Assembly: GCA_947488155.1 (NCBI GenBank) | Contig: CANKYK010000001.1 | Span: 868,001 to 932,000 of the forward strand | DNA: 64,000 bases | Direction: 5' to 3' | Source: an uncultured Erythrobacter sp. | Lineage (GTDB): Bacteria > Pseudomonadota > Alphaproteobacteria > Sphingomonadales > Sphingomonadaceae | Shown: in pieces, positions 9,253-20,568 of the stretch | How the letters are laid out: each line of letters opens with the position of its first letter | Numbering within the stretch: position 1 is the stretch's first letter | Made by a program: the position numbers and the translations under genes | Notes under the pieces: generated by a model | The model's database searches: none | Told to the model about the DNA's origin: nothing | Seen by the model: the letters and a program-made list of their open reading frames with translations, nothing else

Positions 9253-9505
9253 GCGATAGCATGACCAGGCGCATGCAGGTTGGCGGTGAATAACATGCAG
9301 GCTTGCAATGCGGATTGGCGCGCAGCGCAGGCGCGGCGCAGACTACCAAACAGCCCTGGCTTTCGACCAACGTCAATTGCCACTTCACCCACCATTGGCT
9401 AGCTAGAACAACGCTTTGACCCCTCCCCACGAACAAGCAGGTATCCCCATCCGCTCTTCCCCCTCACAGCAATCAGACCTCCACCTCGAAAGCGCCTCTG
9501 GCAGT

Positions 9506-10561
9506 ATGGACGAAGGAGATGCTGAGCTGGCTCCCGTGACCACGAACGAAGAGGTAGAGCCGGTGATCAATCCGCGCGCCCTCGCCCGTGAACTCGCAGC
9601 ATTCCGGACACCGCGCGTCTCGCGCAGCATCTGGGAAGTGGCCTCTACCTTTGTGCCGTTTGCGGTACTGCTGGGCGCGATGCTGTTCGCGGTGCAGGCG
9701 GGGCATTATGCCGCCTTTGCGCTGACGCCGCTCGCAGGAATGCTGCTGCTGCGCCTGTTCATCATCCAGCATGATTGCGGGCATGGATCGTTCTTCAAGA
9801 GCAAGACCGCCAACACCTGGCTCGGCCGCTCCATCGGCGTGCTGACGCTGACCCCGTATGATTGCTGGAGGCGCAGCCACGAGCTGCATCATGCCAGCAC
9901 GGGCAACCTCGATGCGCGCGGGTTTGGCGATGTCGATACGCTGACCGTGCGCGAATACCGGGCAAAGAGCTGGCTTGGGCGGTTTGGATACCGGCTCTAT
10001 CGCCATCCGATTGTGCTGATGGGCATTGGCCCGGCCTATCTGTTCCTGCTCAGGCACCGCCTGCCGATCGGGCTGATGAAGGACGGATGGGTCTATTGGA
10101 TCAGCGCCCTGGCCACCAATGCCGTTGCCGCAGCGCTGCTCATTACGCTGGGCCTGATCTTTGGGGCCTATGTGACCGCAATCGTGTTCCTGCCAGTGCT
10201 GCTGACCGCCGCATCGGTTGGCGTATGGCTGTTCTATGTCCAGCATCAGTTTGAGGATGCGCATTGGGACACGCGCGAAAACTGGTCCTATCACGAATCG
10301 GCAATTGGCGGCAGTTCCTATCTACACCTGCCAGCTGTGATGAATTGGTTCACCGGCAATATCGCGATCCACCACATCCACCATCTGGTCAGCCGCATCC
10401 CGTTCTACCGGCTGCCCACCGCGCTAAAGGCACACCCGGAGCTAGCGGAGATCAACCGCGTTGGCCCGCGCGAAGCGGTCAGCTCAATGTGGCTGGCGCT
10501 ATGGGATGAGGATCGCCGCAAATTGATCAGCTTTCGCGAGGCCAAACGGCTCTCAATCTGA
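9506..10561 (+). CDS. Membrane fatty acid desaturase
   Basis: This is an integral-membrane di-iron desaturase of the FA_desaturase family. The three histidine boxes are present: HDCGH, HELHH and HHIHH. Four to five hydrophobic segments form the usual two hairpins, and both His-box faces would be cytoplasmic. It probably introduces a double bond into membrane acyl chains; the position cannot be told. The start is uncertain. The track ORF opens with a TTG at 9416, whereas the ATG at 9506 gives a 351-aa protein of normal size. Neither has a strong SD. No electron-donor gene is adjacent. Confidence 0.88.
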   Translation: MDEGDAELAPVTTNEEVEPVINPRALARELAAFRTPRVSRSIWEVASTFVPFAVLLGAMLFAVQAGHYAAFALTPLAGMLLLRLFIIQHDCGHGSFFKSKTANTWLGRSIGVLTLTPYDCWRRSHELHHASTGNLDARGFGDVDTLTVREYRAKSWLGRFGYRLYRHPIVLMGIGPAYLFLLRHRLPIGLMKDGWVYWISALATNAVAAALLITLGLIFGAYVTAIVFLPVLLTAASVGVWLFYVQHQFEDAHWDTRENWSYHESAIGGSSYLHLPAVMNWFTGNIAIHHIHHLVSRIPFYRLPTALKAHPELAEINRVGPREAVSSMWLALWDEDRRKLISFREAKRLSI

Positions 10562-10644
10562 GCAAAGAACGCGGAAGTTCCAAGACGGTGAAGTGCGCAA
10601 TTGGCCTTGCGACAAATCGATCCTGTCAATCAATCAGCGCATAT

Positions 10645-10654
10645 TAATCGATTA
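10645..10654. promoter_or_regulatory. Palindrome upstream of katG
   Basis: TAATCGATTA is a perfect 10-bp palindrome about 80 bp before the katG start, in an AT-rich stretch. It could be an operator for a redox regulator such as OxyR, but no regulator is encoded nearby and the match to a known consensus is weak. Confidence 0.3.
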
Positions 10655-10691
10655 GACAGATCACACTCAAACCGTCATCTTCTGCTCATAA

Positions 10692-12935
<2,244 letters not shown>

Positions 12936-12963
12936 TCGGGCACAAGCCTGATCGGGTCGCAAG

Positions 12964-12995
12964 AAAGCCCTCGGCAGAAATGCCGGGGGCTTTTT
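12964..12995 (+). terminator. katG intrinsic terminator
   Basis: A 13-bp stem, AAAGCCCTCGGCA / TGCCGGGGGCTTT, with one G·T pair and a GAAA tetraloop is followed by a T-rich tail. It lies 28 bp after the katG stop. Confidence 0.9.
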
Positions 12996-13050
12996 ATTTG
13001 GGACTTTGGGATGGGTCAGGAGGTTGATAGGGCCGCGCTGCCCTACGTCT

Positions 13051-13647
13051 CTACCGCTGCCGTTTCAGAACCAGATAGAGCGCACCTTCGCCGCCGTGGC
13101 TGCGATGCGCGGCTCTAACCGCAGAGATTGCGCCAGCATGCGGTCCAGCGGCAAGCCAATCGAGCAGTTTAGCTCTGATCGCACCGCGTTTTTGCCCGCG
13201 ATCCGCCGGATCAACCGGACGCGAACGCCCCGCAATCACCAATACGACCCGCGCATCCATCGCCCGCGCTTGGTCAAGCCCGCTGGAAAGCCGCGTGTAA
13301 GCACTGTCGAGCGTGTGGCCATGCAAATCGAGAGTGTAGTCGGGCACAATGCGCCCAGTTTTGAGTTTGCGATCCCAATGCCCATCAAGACTGGACGGGG
13401 CCGCCTTTGGCTGCGGGGCGGCAATAACCTGAGCGGCGGCGCGCGGGAGTTTCTTGGACTGCTTGCGCATTGGCGAGACCGGCTGCGGCGCTTTCAAGCC
13501 AGTCTTGGGTTTCGTCTTGGTCTGCACGCCAGCGGCTGGCTCTTGCGGCATCACAGGCCGCACGCGTCCCTCTAGCGGGGTTACGCTCTGCGCCAAATGC
13601 GCCCAAGCAGCAGCCTCTTGCTCATTGAGGCCGCGCGGGACGCTCAT
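13051..13647 (-). CDS. Smr domain protein
   Basis: This 198-residue protein has a basic, disordered N-terminal half and a C-terminal Smr domain with LDLHGHTLDSAYTRL and the glycine-rich end GEGALYLVLKR. Smr domains in MutS2 and stand-alone proteins bind or nick branched DNA or RNA. The GxHG-type motif is replaced by a HRSHGGEGAL end typical of alphaproteobacterial members. The track ORF starts at 13809, but the ATG at 13647 overlaps the mltA stop (ATGA) and gives the family-like N-terminus MSVPRGLNEQEAAAW. It is the last gene of a timA-mltA-smr operon. Confidence 0.88.
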   Translation of the reverse strand: MSVPRGLNEQEAAAWAHLAQSVTPLEGRVRPVMPQEPAAGVQTKTKPKTGLKAPQPVSPMRKQSKKLPRAAAQVIAAPQPKAAPSSLDGHWDRKLKTGRIVPDYTLDLHGHTLDSAYTRLSSGLDQARAMDARVVLVIAGRSRPVDPADRGQKRGAIRAKLLDWLAAGPHAGAISAVRAAHRSHGGEGALYLVLKRQR

Positions 13648-14873
13648 CGGTTGCTGTGGCGTTCCACTACGCCGCGCGGAAGCAGGATGAGCGCTTGGCC
13701 GCGCCCGCTCATGCCGCCAGCGATCTGACGCGCGTCTTCGCCCGCACCCCAAAAGGTGTCGAAGCGGTTCGGACCTTTGATTGCCCCACCTGTATCCTGC
13801 GCAATCCATAGGCCATCGGCGACATCGCGGTCGAGATCGAGCCAGACGGGCGCACCGTAAGGCACAAAGCGCGGGTCAACAGCGACCGAGCTTTCCCGAC
13901 GCACCGGAATACCAAGCGAACCCAAGGGGCCATCACCAGTCAGCTCACGGAAGAAAATCCAGCTTTTGTTGAGGCGCATCAGCTCGCGGCCTTCCTCTGG
14001 ATTTTCCCGGATATAGGCCATGATGCCTTGCATGGAGCCAGCATATTTGCCCGGCCCCTCGCCGATCAAACCCCGGTCCCGCATGACCCGGCCAACGCCG
14101 ACATACTCACGCCCATTCTGCCCGGCGTAACCAATGCGGATCACTTCGCCATTAGGCGTCCGCAGGCGTCCGGAGCCCTGAATTTGCAGGAAGAAGAGCT
14201 CAACGGGATCGGCGGCCCAGGCGATGACGGGCACACGGCCGTCTAGCGCGCCCTCTTCAATTTCGCGGCGCTCGTAATAGCGCACAAATTCGCCCGCTTC
14301 ATTGGTGCGTCCCAGCGGCGGACGCCCTGTGCGCTCTGCCTCGGGAATATCCGCCGTCCATCCGCGTTTCAGATCGCTCGGCATCGCATAGATCGGCGTC
14401 TGAAAACCAGGAGCCCGCGTGCGGCTTGCGCGGATTTCAGGTTCAAAATATCCGGTCGCAAAGGCCTCGCCTGTGCCGACAATCGCGGTTTCAAAATAAG
14501 TGGCAAAGAAAGTGTCGGCGGTGCCGCGATTGCGGGGGGCAGCCTCGCACGCTCGCTGCCAATCGCTGGGCCGGGTCAGGCCTGTGGTGTCCTCGCGCCG
14601 CAGCAGGCTGGGGCAGCTTTCGATAAATGAGCGCAGAGCCTCCTCTGCATCCGCCTGAGCATAGCCAAGCCCAGACACGAATGGGCCAGGCTTCACGCCC
14701 GCCATCAGCGCGCTGGTCGGCGCAGGCCCAGTGGGAGCAGGCGGCGCAGTGGGCGCGGTCACAGGTGGCGGCGGTGTCGTAACAACCGGGCCGCTTGGCG
14801 CGTTGCTTTCAGGGATTACGCGAACGCAGCCGGACAAGAGGACAGCGATCGCCAGAACCAGGCCTGTGCGCAT
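13644..14873 (-). CDS. mltA: Membrane-bound lytic murein transglycosylase A
   Basis: MltA cleaves peptidoglycan glycan strands, forming 1,6-anhydromuramic ends. The 409-residue lipoprotein has the lipobox LSGC near residue 16, a Pro/Thr-rich linker to about residue 55, then the MltA double-psi barrel and 3D domains. The 3D motif carries the catalytic Asp in AQDTGGAIKGPNRFD. It is an outer-membrane lipoprotein facing the periplasm. It lies downstream of timA and is coupled to smr by ATGA. This order is common in Sphingomonadales as I know them. Confidence 0.95.
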   Translation of the reverse strand: MRTGLVLAIAVLLSGCVRVIPESNAPSGPVVTTPPPPVTAPTAPPAPTGPAPTSALMAGVKPGPFVSGLGYAQADAEEALRSFIESCPSLLRREDTTGLTRPSDWQRACEAAPRNRGTADTFFATYFETAIVGTGEAFATGYFEPEIRASRTRAPGFQTPIYAMPSDLKRGWTADIPEAERTGRPPLGRTNEAGEFVRYYERREIEEGALDGRVPVIAWAADPVELFFLQIQGSGRLRTPNGEVIRIGYAGQNGREYVGVGRVMRDRGLIGEGPGKYAGSMQGIMAYIRENPEEGRELMRLNKSWIFFRELTGDGPLGSLGIPVRRESSVAVDPRFVPYGAPVWLDLDRDVADGLWIAQDTGGAIKGPNRFDTFWGAGEDARQIAGGMSGRGQALILLPRGVVERHSNR

Positions 14874-14912
14874 TGTACTCTCCTTAGGGTCAGTGTCCGG
14901 TGAGGCTAATAC

Positions 14913-15602
14913 TTAGCCTTCGTCGGTTTCGTCGAGCACCCAGTTTGGATCTTTATCGCTCACATTGCGTGAGAACACCCAGATGTCGCGGCTTTCGATC
15001 GCATCGTCTAGCGAACCGGCGATCATGTTGCCGTCCTTATCGCGCGTAACAGCCGCGATATCGGCCACGAACAACAAAGCGATCCGGGCCATCCGGCCAT
15101 CGAGCTGCGCAGAGTGGATTTTCGTCTCTTCGATCCGGATCAGCTTGTTGTCGAGGGTGTGGTTAGCAGCCTCACGCTCATCAATAGCCGCGGAAAAGCC
15201 TTCAAACACATCATCATCGCACAGATCGCGCAGGGTCTCACGGTCGCCCTGCCAGAATGCCTCAAGCACCATGGTGTAGGCTGCGCGTCCGCCCTCTAGG
15301 AAAGAGGTGAGGTCAAATCGGCTGTCCGCCGCCGCGATCTCACGGATGCCGCGTTCGACCGCTGGTAATACGCCTGTGATCTCTGGTTGAGGATTGGCAG
15401 CCACCGGCACCGCCGCCGGGCTGGGCGGGGTGTGTGGCGGCTGTTTTCCGCTCGGCTCAAACCGGTTTGGAACCGATTCCTCTTCATGCTCTGCACGGCG
15501 GCCAAGCACCGAATAGAGACGCAGCCCCAAAAACGCGGCGATCATGGCGAGGATGATAATTTCAACAATCACGTTTGTAATACCCGGTTGGTTTGGGATC
15601 AC
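14913..15602 (-). CDS. Tim44/TimA family inner membrane protein
   Basis: This 229-residue protein has an N-terminal transmembrane helix (VIVEIIILAMIAAFLGLRLYSVLG), a charged Pro-rich linker, and a C-terminal Tim44-like domain (about 85-225). That domain contains RGIREIAAADSRFDLTSFLEGG and ends NWVLDETDEG. The family is related to mitochondrial Tim44; in alphaproteobacteria it is membrane-bound, with a suspected role in envelope protein handling. It is divergent from secB and upstream of mltA, so the locus groups export and envelope genes. Confidence 0.9.
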   Translation of the reverse strand: MIPNQPGITNVIVEIIILAMIAAFLGLRLYSVLGRRAEHEEESVPNRFEPSGKQPPHTPPSPAAVPVAANPQPEITGVLPAVERGIREIAAADSRFDLTSFLEGGRAAYTMVLEAFWQGDRETLRDLCDDDVFEGFSAAIDEREAANHTLDNKLIRIEETKIHSAQLDGRMARIALLFVADIAAVTRDKDGNMIAGSLDDAIESRDIWVFSRNVSDKDPNWVLDETDEG

Positions 15603-15822
15603 GCGGGCACGCGATCTCCGATTCCTATATACCTTAAGTGCCTTAAATAGGCGCTAAATACAAATCGACAACGACCTTTCACGTACCCGTTAAAGGTTTT
15701 TGCGTGCATCTCATCCGGTTGCGAGCACGGCTCGCGCCTGCTAGGCGCGCCGCCAACCGAATACCCGATTACCCTGCGCGCTGTGCAGGCTTCACATTAT
15801 CCATGATGGAAAGAGCTTAAAA
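15603..15822. other. timA/secB divergent intergenic region
   Basis: This 220-bp region holds the 5' regions of both genes. It contains TATATA-like AT-rich sequence near 15630 and the three-way-junction-like element at 15716-15759. No ORF is credible. Confidence 0.5.
15716..15759 (+). repeat. Cloverleaf-like structured element upstream of secB
   Basis: An outer stem, CGGTT(G) / (C)AACCG, encloses two adjacent hairpins, GCGAGC-ACG-GCTCGC and GCGCCT-GCT-AGGCGC, which share two bases. The result is a three-way junction-like fold. It lies about 60 bp upstream of secB. It could be part of a dispersed repeat family or a leader structure; only one copy was seen here. Confidence 0.5.
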
Positions 15823-16350
15823 ATGGCCGAAGAAGGCGACATCCTAACCGATCTCAACAATCCAGCAGCCGGCGCAAATGGCGCCGATAATCAGCCCGCA
15901 GCGGGCCTGATTACGCAATATGTCAAAGACTTGTCGGTCGAAAACCCGAATGCGCCAGACGTCTATCAATGGCAGGATCAACCGCAGATCGACGTGCAGT
16001 TCAACATTGGCGCTGAGCAAGTGAACGAGAATGTTCACGAGATCACTTTGAAAGTGAACATCGACGCCAAGACCGAGCAAGGCAGCGCCTATTTGGTAGA
16101 GCTGGCCTATTGCGGCCTCATCGGTGTGCGCAATCTGCCTGAAGACCAGACCCATGCGTTCCTGTTTGCCGAAGCACCGCGCCTGCTTTTCCCATTCGCT
16201 CGCCGCGTAGTTGCCGATGCCGTGCGTGACGCTGGCTTCCCCCCACTGCTGATGGATCCGATTGATTTCAACGGTCTCTATCTTCAGCAGCTCGCTCGAA
16301 AGCAGCAAGAAGAAGCAGCCGCTGGCGGTGCGCCTGCTGGCGAGGCGTAA
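15823..16350 (+). CDS. secB: Protein-export chaperone SecB
   Basis: SecB holds precursors unfolded and delivers them to SecA. The 175-residue protein matches the family: ITQYVKDLSVENPNAP, the beta-sheet core with VNENVHEITLKVNIDAK, LVELAYCGLIGV, and the C-terminal FPFARRVVADAVRDAGFPPLLMDPIDFNGLY. The tail is Ala/Gly-rich and lacks the Zn-binding SecA contact motif found in gammaproteobacterial preproteins' partner regions. It is a single gene upstream of murJ. Confidence 0.97.
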   Translation: MAEEGDILTDLNNPAAGANGADNQPAAGLITQYVKDLSVENPNAPDVYQWQDQPQIDVQFNIGAEQVNENVHEITLKVNIDAKTEQGSAYLVELAYCGLIGVRNLPEDQTHAFLFAEAPRLLFPFARRVVADAVRDAGFPPLLMDPIDFNGLYLQQLARKQQEEAAAGGAPAGEA

Positions 16351-16419
16351 GGCAGCGTTCTGCTTGGCTCAGCTCACAGGCTTTCAAACCGCTAGACCTG
16401 TGATAGGGCTGGTGCAGCC

Positions 16420-17985
16420 ATGAGCCTGCTTAAAAATGTCGGAACCATTGGCGGGTTAACCCTCGCCAGCCGGGTCGCTGGGATGGCGCGCGAGATGATT
16501 TTCTCGCGTGTCCTCGGTGCCAATGACATCACTGACGCCTGGTTTCAGGCCTTCATCATCCCGAATGTGTTCCGCCGGCTGTTTGCCGAGGGAGCCTTTT
16601 CGGCTGCCTTTGTGCCGATGTTTTCCAAACGCCTGCACGGCGAAGGCGGCATGGAAGAAGCGCGCTCGTTCAGCGCTGATGTGCTGAGCGTATTCTTACC
16701 AGTACTGATTGCGCTGGTGGCGATATTTGAGCTCGCCATGCCGGGCGTCATCTGGCTGCTCGCAGAAAAGCCAGTTGACGAGAACACCTTCCCGATTGCG
16801 GTCGATTTCGCCCGGATCATGTTCCCCTATATTGTGCTGGTCAGCTTGGTGACATTGTTCACCGGCATGCTCAATTCGGTCTCTCGCTTTGCGCCCGGAG
16901 CCAGCTTTCCGATCATATTGAATCTGGTGCTGATCGCTGCCTTGCTAATCGGCGAGCGCTGGATGGCAACCGGCGCCAGCCTAGAGCAGGTCGCCTATGG
17001 GATCGCCTGGGCCGTCACCGGTGCAGGCGTGATGCAGCTTGCCTGGCTCTATTACTGGGTCAGGGTTGAGGGCTTCGAGGTCAAAATGCGCCTGCCGCGT
17101 CTGACACCGGAGGTGAAACGGCTCGGCATCATCGCTCTGCCTGCTGCGATTGGCGGCGGCGCTTATCAGATCAACACTCTGGTCCAGCTCTATTTTCTCA
17201 ACCAGTTGGAGACCGGCGCGGTCAGTTATATGAATTATGCCGACCGGCTCAATCAATTGCCGCTCGGAATCATCGGCATTGCCTTATCGACCGCGATCCT
17301 GCCAACCTTGTCCAAATTCGTCGGCAGCGACAATCACGATGGCGCATCGCAAATCCAGTCTGACGCGATCGAACTCTCAATGCTGCTGACGCTGCCCGCC
17401 ACAATTGCCCTCGCGATTTGCGGCGTGCCGTTTGTGACGATGATTTTTGAAGGCGGGCGTTTCGCGATCGAGGATGCCAACCAAACGGGCGCTGTGCTGA
17501 CCGCACTGGTGATGGGCCTGCCTGCATATGTGCTGATCAAAGTGCTGGTGCCGAACTTTTATGCGCGCGCCGATACGAAGACGCCGGTTTACACCGCCTT
17601 CGTCGCGCTCTTTGTGTTCATCACCTACAACATCCTGTTCCTGGAAACATATGGCGTTGTCGGCGTCGCCTTGGCCAGCGCGGCCGGTGCGTGGATCAAT
17701 GTCACAATCCTCTATGTGATCCTCGCCATGCGCGGGCACTACCGCGCCAATTGGCAGCTGGTCGGTCGAATCCTGCGGCAGCTCATCGCCGCCGCCGCAA
17801 TGGGCGCGGCGCTGTATTTTACCAGCGGCATGCTGTCCGATTATTACTCCGCTGGCATCTTTGCGCGTTTGTTTGCACTCGCGGTGCTGGTCGGCGCGGC
17901 GGCAATCGTCTATTTCACCTTGGCTTTCGCTCTGGGGGCGCTCGACCGCGAACGGATCGCCAAGCTCACCCGCAAATCAACCTAA
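16420..17985 (+). CDS. murJ: Lipid II flippase MurJ
   Basis: MurJ flips lipid-linked peptidoglycan precursor across the inner membrane. The 521-residue polytopic protein has about 14 hydrophobic segments. It starts MSLLKNVGTIGGLTLASRVAGMAREMIFSRV and has the conserved FRRLFAEGAFSAAFVP signature, with the essential Arg and Glu in the central cavity. The MVF family length is normal. It precedes trpS by 20 bp and may be cotranscribed with it. Confidence 0.97.
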   Translation: MSLLKNVGTIGGLTLASRVAGMAREMIFSRVLGANDITDAWFQAFIIPNVFRRLFAEGAFSAAFVPMFSKRLHGEGGMEEARSFSADVLSVFLPVLIALVAIFELAMPGVIWLLAEKPVDENTFPIAVDFARIMFPYIVLVSLVTLFTGMLNSVSRFAPGASFPIILNLVLIAALLIGERWMATGASLEQVAYGIAWAVTGAGVMQLAWLYYWVRVEGFEVKMRLPRLTPEVKRLGIIALPAAIGGGAYQINTLVQLYFLNQLETGAVSYMNYADRLNQLPLGIIGIALSTAILPTLSKFVGSDNHDGASQIQSDAIELSMLLTLPATIALAICGVPFVTMIFEGGRFAIEDANQTGAVLTALVMGLPAYVLIKVLVPNFYARADTKTPVYTAFVALFVFITYNILFLETYGVVGVALASAAGAWINVTILYVILAMRGHYRANWQLVGRILRQLIAAAAMGAALYFTSGMLSDYYSAGIFARLFALAVLVGAAAIVYFTLAFALGALDRERIAKLTRKST

Positions 17986-18005
17986 ACTGAAAGAGCCTAT
18001 TTCCC

Positions 18006-19022
18006 ATGCAAGTCGTCTCCGGCATTCAGCCTACCGGCAATCTTCACCTCGGCAATTACCTGGGGGCGATCCGCAATTGGGTGAGCATGCAAGACGACAT
18101 TGGTGACGATGGCCAATGCCTGTTCTTTCTGGCCGATCTGCACGCAATTTCACTGCCGCATGATCCGGTCCAGCTTAAGCGGTCGACGCTTGAGATGACT
18201 GCTGCCTTGGTCGCTTGCGGGGTCGATCCGTCACGCTCGGTTCTGTTCAACCAAGCGCAGGTTCCAGCCCATGCAGAAATGCAATGGCTGCTGAATGGAA
18301 CGGCGCGGATGGGGTGGCTCAACCGCATGACTCAGTGGAAGGATAAGTCGGGCAAAAACCGTGAAGGGCAATCGATTGCCCTGTTCACCTATCCTGTCCT
18401 GCAGGCCGCTGACGTCTTGCTGTACCAGGCGACTCATGTGCCGGTTGGCGATGATCAGAAGCAGCATCTGGAGCTAGCGCGCGACATTGCGCAGAAGTTC
18501 AACACGGATTTCGCCTCTGAAGATGCGCCGGTCTTTACCCTACCCGATCCTTACATTCCGCCAGAAGCCGCGCGGATCATGTCGCTGCGCGATGGCACAG
18601 CCAAGATGAGCAAATCTGATCCGTCGGATCTCAGTCGTATCAACCTGACCGATGATGCTGATACCATCATGAAAAAGGTGAAGAAGGCAAAGACGGACCC
18701 AGAGCCGCTGCCAAGCGAGCTGGAGGGGCTGGAAGGCCGCGCAGAGGCGCTGAACCTTGTGAGTATCTTTGCCTCGCTGGCCGGCATCAGCAAGGAACAG
18801 GTTCTGGTTGATTTTGGCGGCCAGGGTTTCGGAGCGTTCAAGCCTGCTCTCGGCGAGCTTCTGACTGAGAGTTTTGCGCCGGTTACCGCCCGTTTCCGGG
18901 AGCTGATGCAGGACCGTGAAGCGCTCGATGCGATCCTTGCGAAGGGAGCGGCGAAAGCGCGCGAGCGCAGCGCGCCGACACTAAAAGCAACCTATGAGGC
19001 GCTTGGTCTGGTGCGTGGCTAG
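18006..19022 (+). CDS. trpS: Tryptophan--tRNA ligase
   Basis: TrpRS is a class I synthetase that charges tRNA-Trp. The 338-residue protein has the HIGH-type motif PTGNLHLGNYLGA near residue 9 and the KMSKS loop TAKMSKSDPSD near residue 198. The ATP/Trp pocket segment VPVGDDQKQHLELARDIA is also present. Length fits the bacterial family. The ATG at 18006 gives the standard MQVVSGIQPTGN start. It lies 20 bp after murJ. Confidence 0.98.
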   Translation: MQVVSGIQPTGNLHLGNYLGAIRNWVSMQDDIGDDGQCLFFLADLHAISLPHDPVQLKRSTLEMTAALVACGVDPSRSVLFNQAQVPAHAEMQWLLNGTARMGWLNRMTQWKDKSGKNREGQSIALFTYPVLQAADVLLYQATHVPVGDDQKQHLELARDIAQKFNTDFASEDAPVFTLPDPYIPPEAARIMSLRDGTAKMSKSDPSDLSRINLTDDADTIMKKVKKAKTDPEPLPSELEGLEGRAEALNLVSIFASLAGISKEQVLVDFGGQGFGAFKPALGELLTESFAPVTARFRELMQDREALDAILAKGAAKARERSAPTLKATYEALGLVRG

Positions 19023-19158
19023 GCACAGCTGCAATCGCGATAAATCATATTTTGCACGCTTAAAAGCACGCGATTCAGTCATTACGCGTTCAAAATGCGT
19101 TCAGGCCACGTCTTTACACTTAGGCCTGCTGATGACAGCTTGCCGACTCGATGATGGG

Positions 19159-19186
19159 ATTCGCACCAGGACTTTATAGTGCGAAT
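19159..19186. promoter_or_regulatory. Inverted repeat upstream of DUF4136 gene
   Basis: A perfect 8-bp inverted repeat, ATTCGCAC / GTGCGAAT, with a 12-nt AT-rich spacer lies 66 bp before the lipoprotein start. It could be an operator or hairpin. The sequence superficially recalls the 3' part of a tRNA but does not fold as one. Confidence 0.4.
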
Positions 19187-19251
19187 GAAGGGAAATGGCG
19201 GCGGCAAACCATGAGCCTTTGAAAGCCATGTGAGTGATAAGAGGTAATGCC

Positions 19252-19983
19252 ATGACCAATTCCGATACTTCCTCGGCGAAAACGCCAGGCCGCGCGCTAT
19301 TGAGGCGTTTGGGACGTGCGAGCGTGCCAGTGCTGCTGCTAAGCCTCGCAGCCTGCGCCACGCCGTTTAAGGCCGATGTCTCGCGCTTCCAAAGCGCGCT
19401 GCCCGCTCCAACCGGTCAGACCTTTGCAGTCGTCGCCGACGATCCGAAGCTCGCGGGTGGCTTAGAATTCGCGCAATATGCCGATTTCGTGGAATCAGAG
19501 ATGGAGCGGCTCGGATATTCGCAGGCTGCGCCTGAAGCAGCGAACCTGCTGGTACGTTTCGATTATGGGATCGACAAAGGACGCGAGAGAATTCGCACCA
19601 CGAACGCTGGGTTTCGCAGTGATCCCTTTTTCAGCCCCTGGTACCGCGGATTTGGCCGGCGCGGCTTCTACCGCGGTCGAGGTTTCCATCGCAGCCGTTT
19701 TGGCGGCGCCTGGGGATTTGGTTTCTATGATCCGTGGTTCGGCGGACCAGAAGTGCGCAGCATCACAGTCTATACCAGCGGTATCGATATGAAGATCGAC
19801 AGCACGGCGACCGGCGAACGCTTGTTTGAAGGTAAGGCTGAGGCCGTCTCCAGCTCAAACCGATTGCAATATCTGGTTCCGAATCTGGTGGATGCGATGT
19901 TCACAGACTTCCCCGGCAATTCGGGCGAGACTTTGCGCATCACCATCAAGCCAGAAAGCAAAAAGGTCCGCCGCACCGACTAG
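19252..19983 (+). CDS. DUF4136 lipoprotein
   Basis: This 243-residue lipoprotein of the DUF4136 family starts at ATG 19252, which has SD GAGGT 6 nt upstream; the track start at 19234 lacks one. The lipobox LAAC is near residue 36 after a long basic lead. The domain has the expected YADFVESEMERLGY and ANLLVRFDYG segments. A Gly/Arg/Phe/Tyr-rich insert in the middle (FGRRGFYRGRGFHRSRFGG) breaks the domain. It ends FPGNSGETLRITIKPE. Function is unknown; it is probably outer-membrane attached. A paralogue lies at 45656-46324. Confidence 0.85.
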   Translation: MTNSDTSSAKTPGRALLRRLGRASVPVLLLSLAACATPFKADVSRFQSALPAPTGQTFAVVADDPKLAGGLEFAQYADFVESEMERLGYSQAAPEAANLLVRFDYGIDKGRERIRTTNAGFRSDPFFSPWYRGFGRRGFYRGRGFHRSRFGGAWGFGFYDPWFGGPEVRSITVYTSGIDMKIDSTATGERLFEGKAEAVSSSNRLQYLVPNLVDAMFTDFPGNSGETLRITIKPESKKVRRTD

Positions 19984-20025
19984 TCGGAAGGCCGATCACC
20001 CCTTTCCCTTGGACGGGATTGAAGA

Positions 20026-20055
20026 GGCGGTGCTGGAGACGGCGCCGCCTTTTTT
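20026..20055 (+). terminator. Intrinsic terminator after DUF4136 gene
   Basis: The stem GGCGGTGC / GCGCCGCC (one T·G pair) with an 8-nt loop is followed by six T residues. It ends the + strand lipoprotein transcript before convergent dut. Confidence 0.85.
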
Positions 20056-20070
20056 GCGTTTGGAGCGCTG

Positions 20071-20568
20071 CTAAAGCTTTTCGTGGCCGCCGGTGGAACC
20101 AAATCCGCCCGCGCCGCGCTTCGTTGCGTCAAGCTCTTCTACCTCCACCCAGGCACCTTGCGTAACAGGAGCCAGCACCAGCTGAGCAACCCGGTCACCG
20201 CGCGCAATTGCGAAGGGTTCACCGCCGTGATTGATCATGATGACTTTTAGCTCACCGCGATAATCAGAATCGATTGTACCGGGCGTATTGGGAACGGTAA
20301 TCCCATGCTTCAGTGCGAGGCCGGAGCGCGGGCGCACCTGAATTTCAAACCCTTTGGGAATGGCGACCGCGAGGCCGGTTGCAACGGCATGGCGCGCACC
20401 TGGATCAATGATGACATCTTCTGCCGCGACAATGTCCATGCCTGCGGCGCCGTCCGTGGCGTATGCTGGCAAAGGCAAGCCTTCACCGTGAGGCAAGCGT
20501 TTGAGTTCAACGGAAATTGGCACAGATGGTTCTACTCCGGCGCCCGGAGCACCCGGCTGACCGCTCAT
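20071..20568 (-). CDS. dut: dUTP diphosphatase
   Basis: Dut hydrolyses dUTP to dUMP, limiting uracil in DNA and feeding thymidylate synthesis. All five motifs of the trimeric family are present: [37 protein letters not shown] and the C-terminal [11 protein letters not shown]. The protein has 165 residues. Its ATG overlaps the coaBC stop (ATGA), a pairing common in bacteria. Confidence 0.97.
   Translation of the reverse strand: MSGQPGAPGAGVEPSVPISVELKRLPHGEGLPLPAYATDGAAGMDIVAAEDVIIDPGARHAVATGLAVAIPKGFEIQVRPRSGLALKHGITVPNTPGTIDSDYRGELKVIMINHGGEPFAIARGDRVAQLVLAPVTQGAWVEVEELDATKRGAGGFGSTGGHEKL

Noticed and set aside
19100-19190. Possible tRNA remnant upstream of the DUF4136 gene
   Set aside because: The sequence GGGATTCGCACCAGGAC resembles the reverse complement of a tRNA 3' half, but no T-stem, anticodon arm or acceptor pairing could be drawn on either strand. 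Only a simple 8-bp inverted repeat remains.
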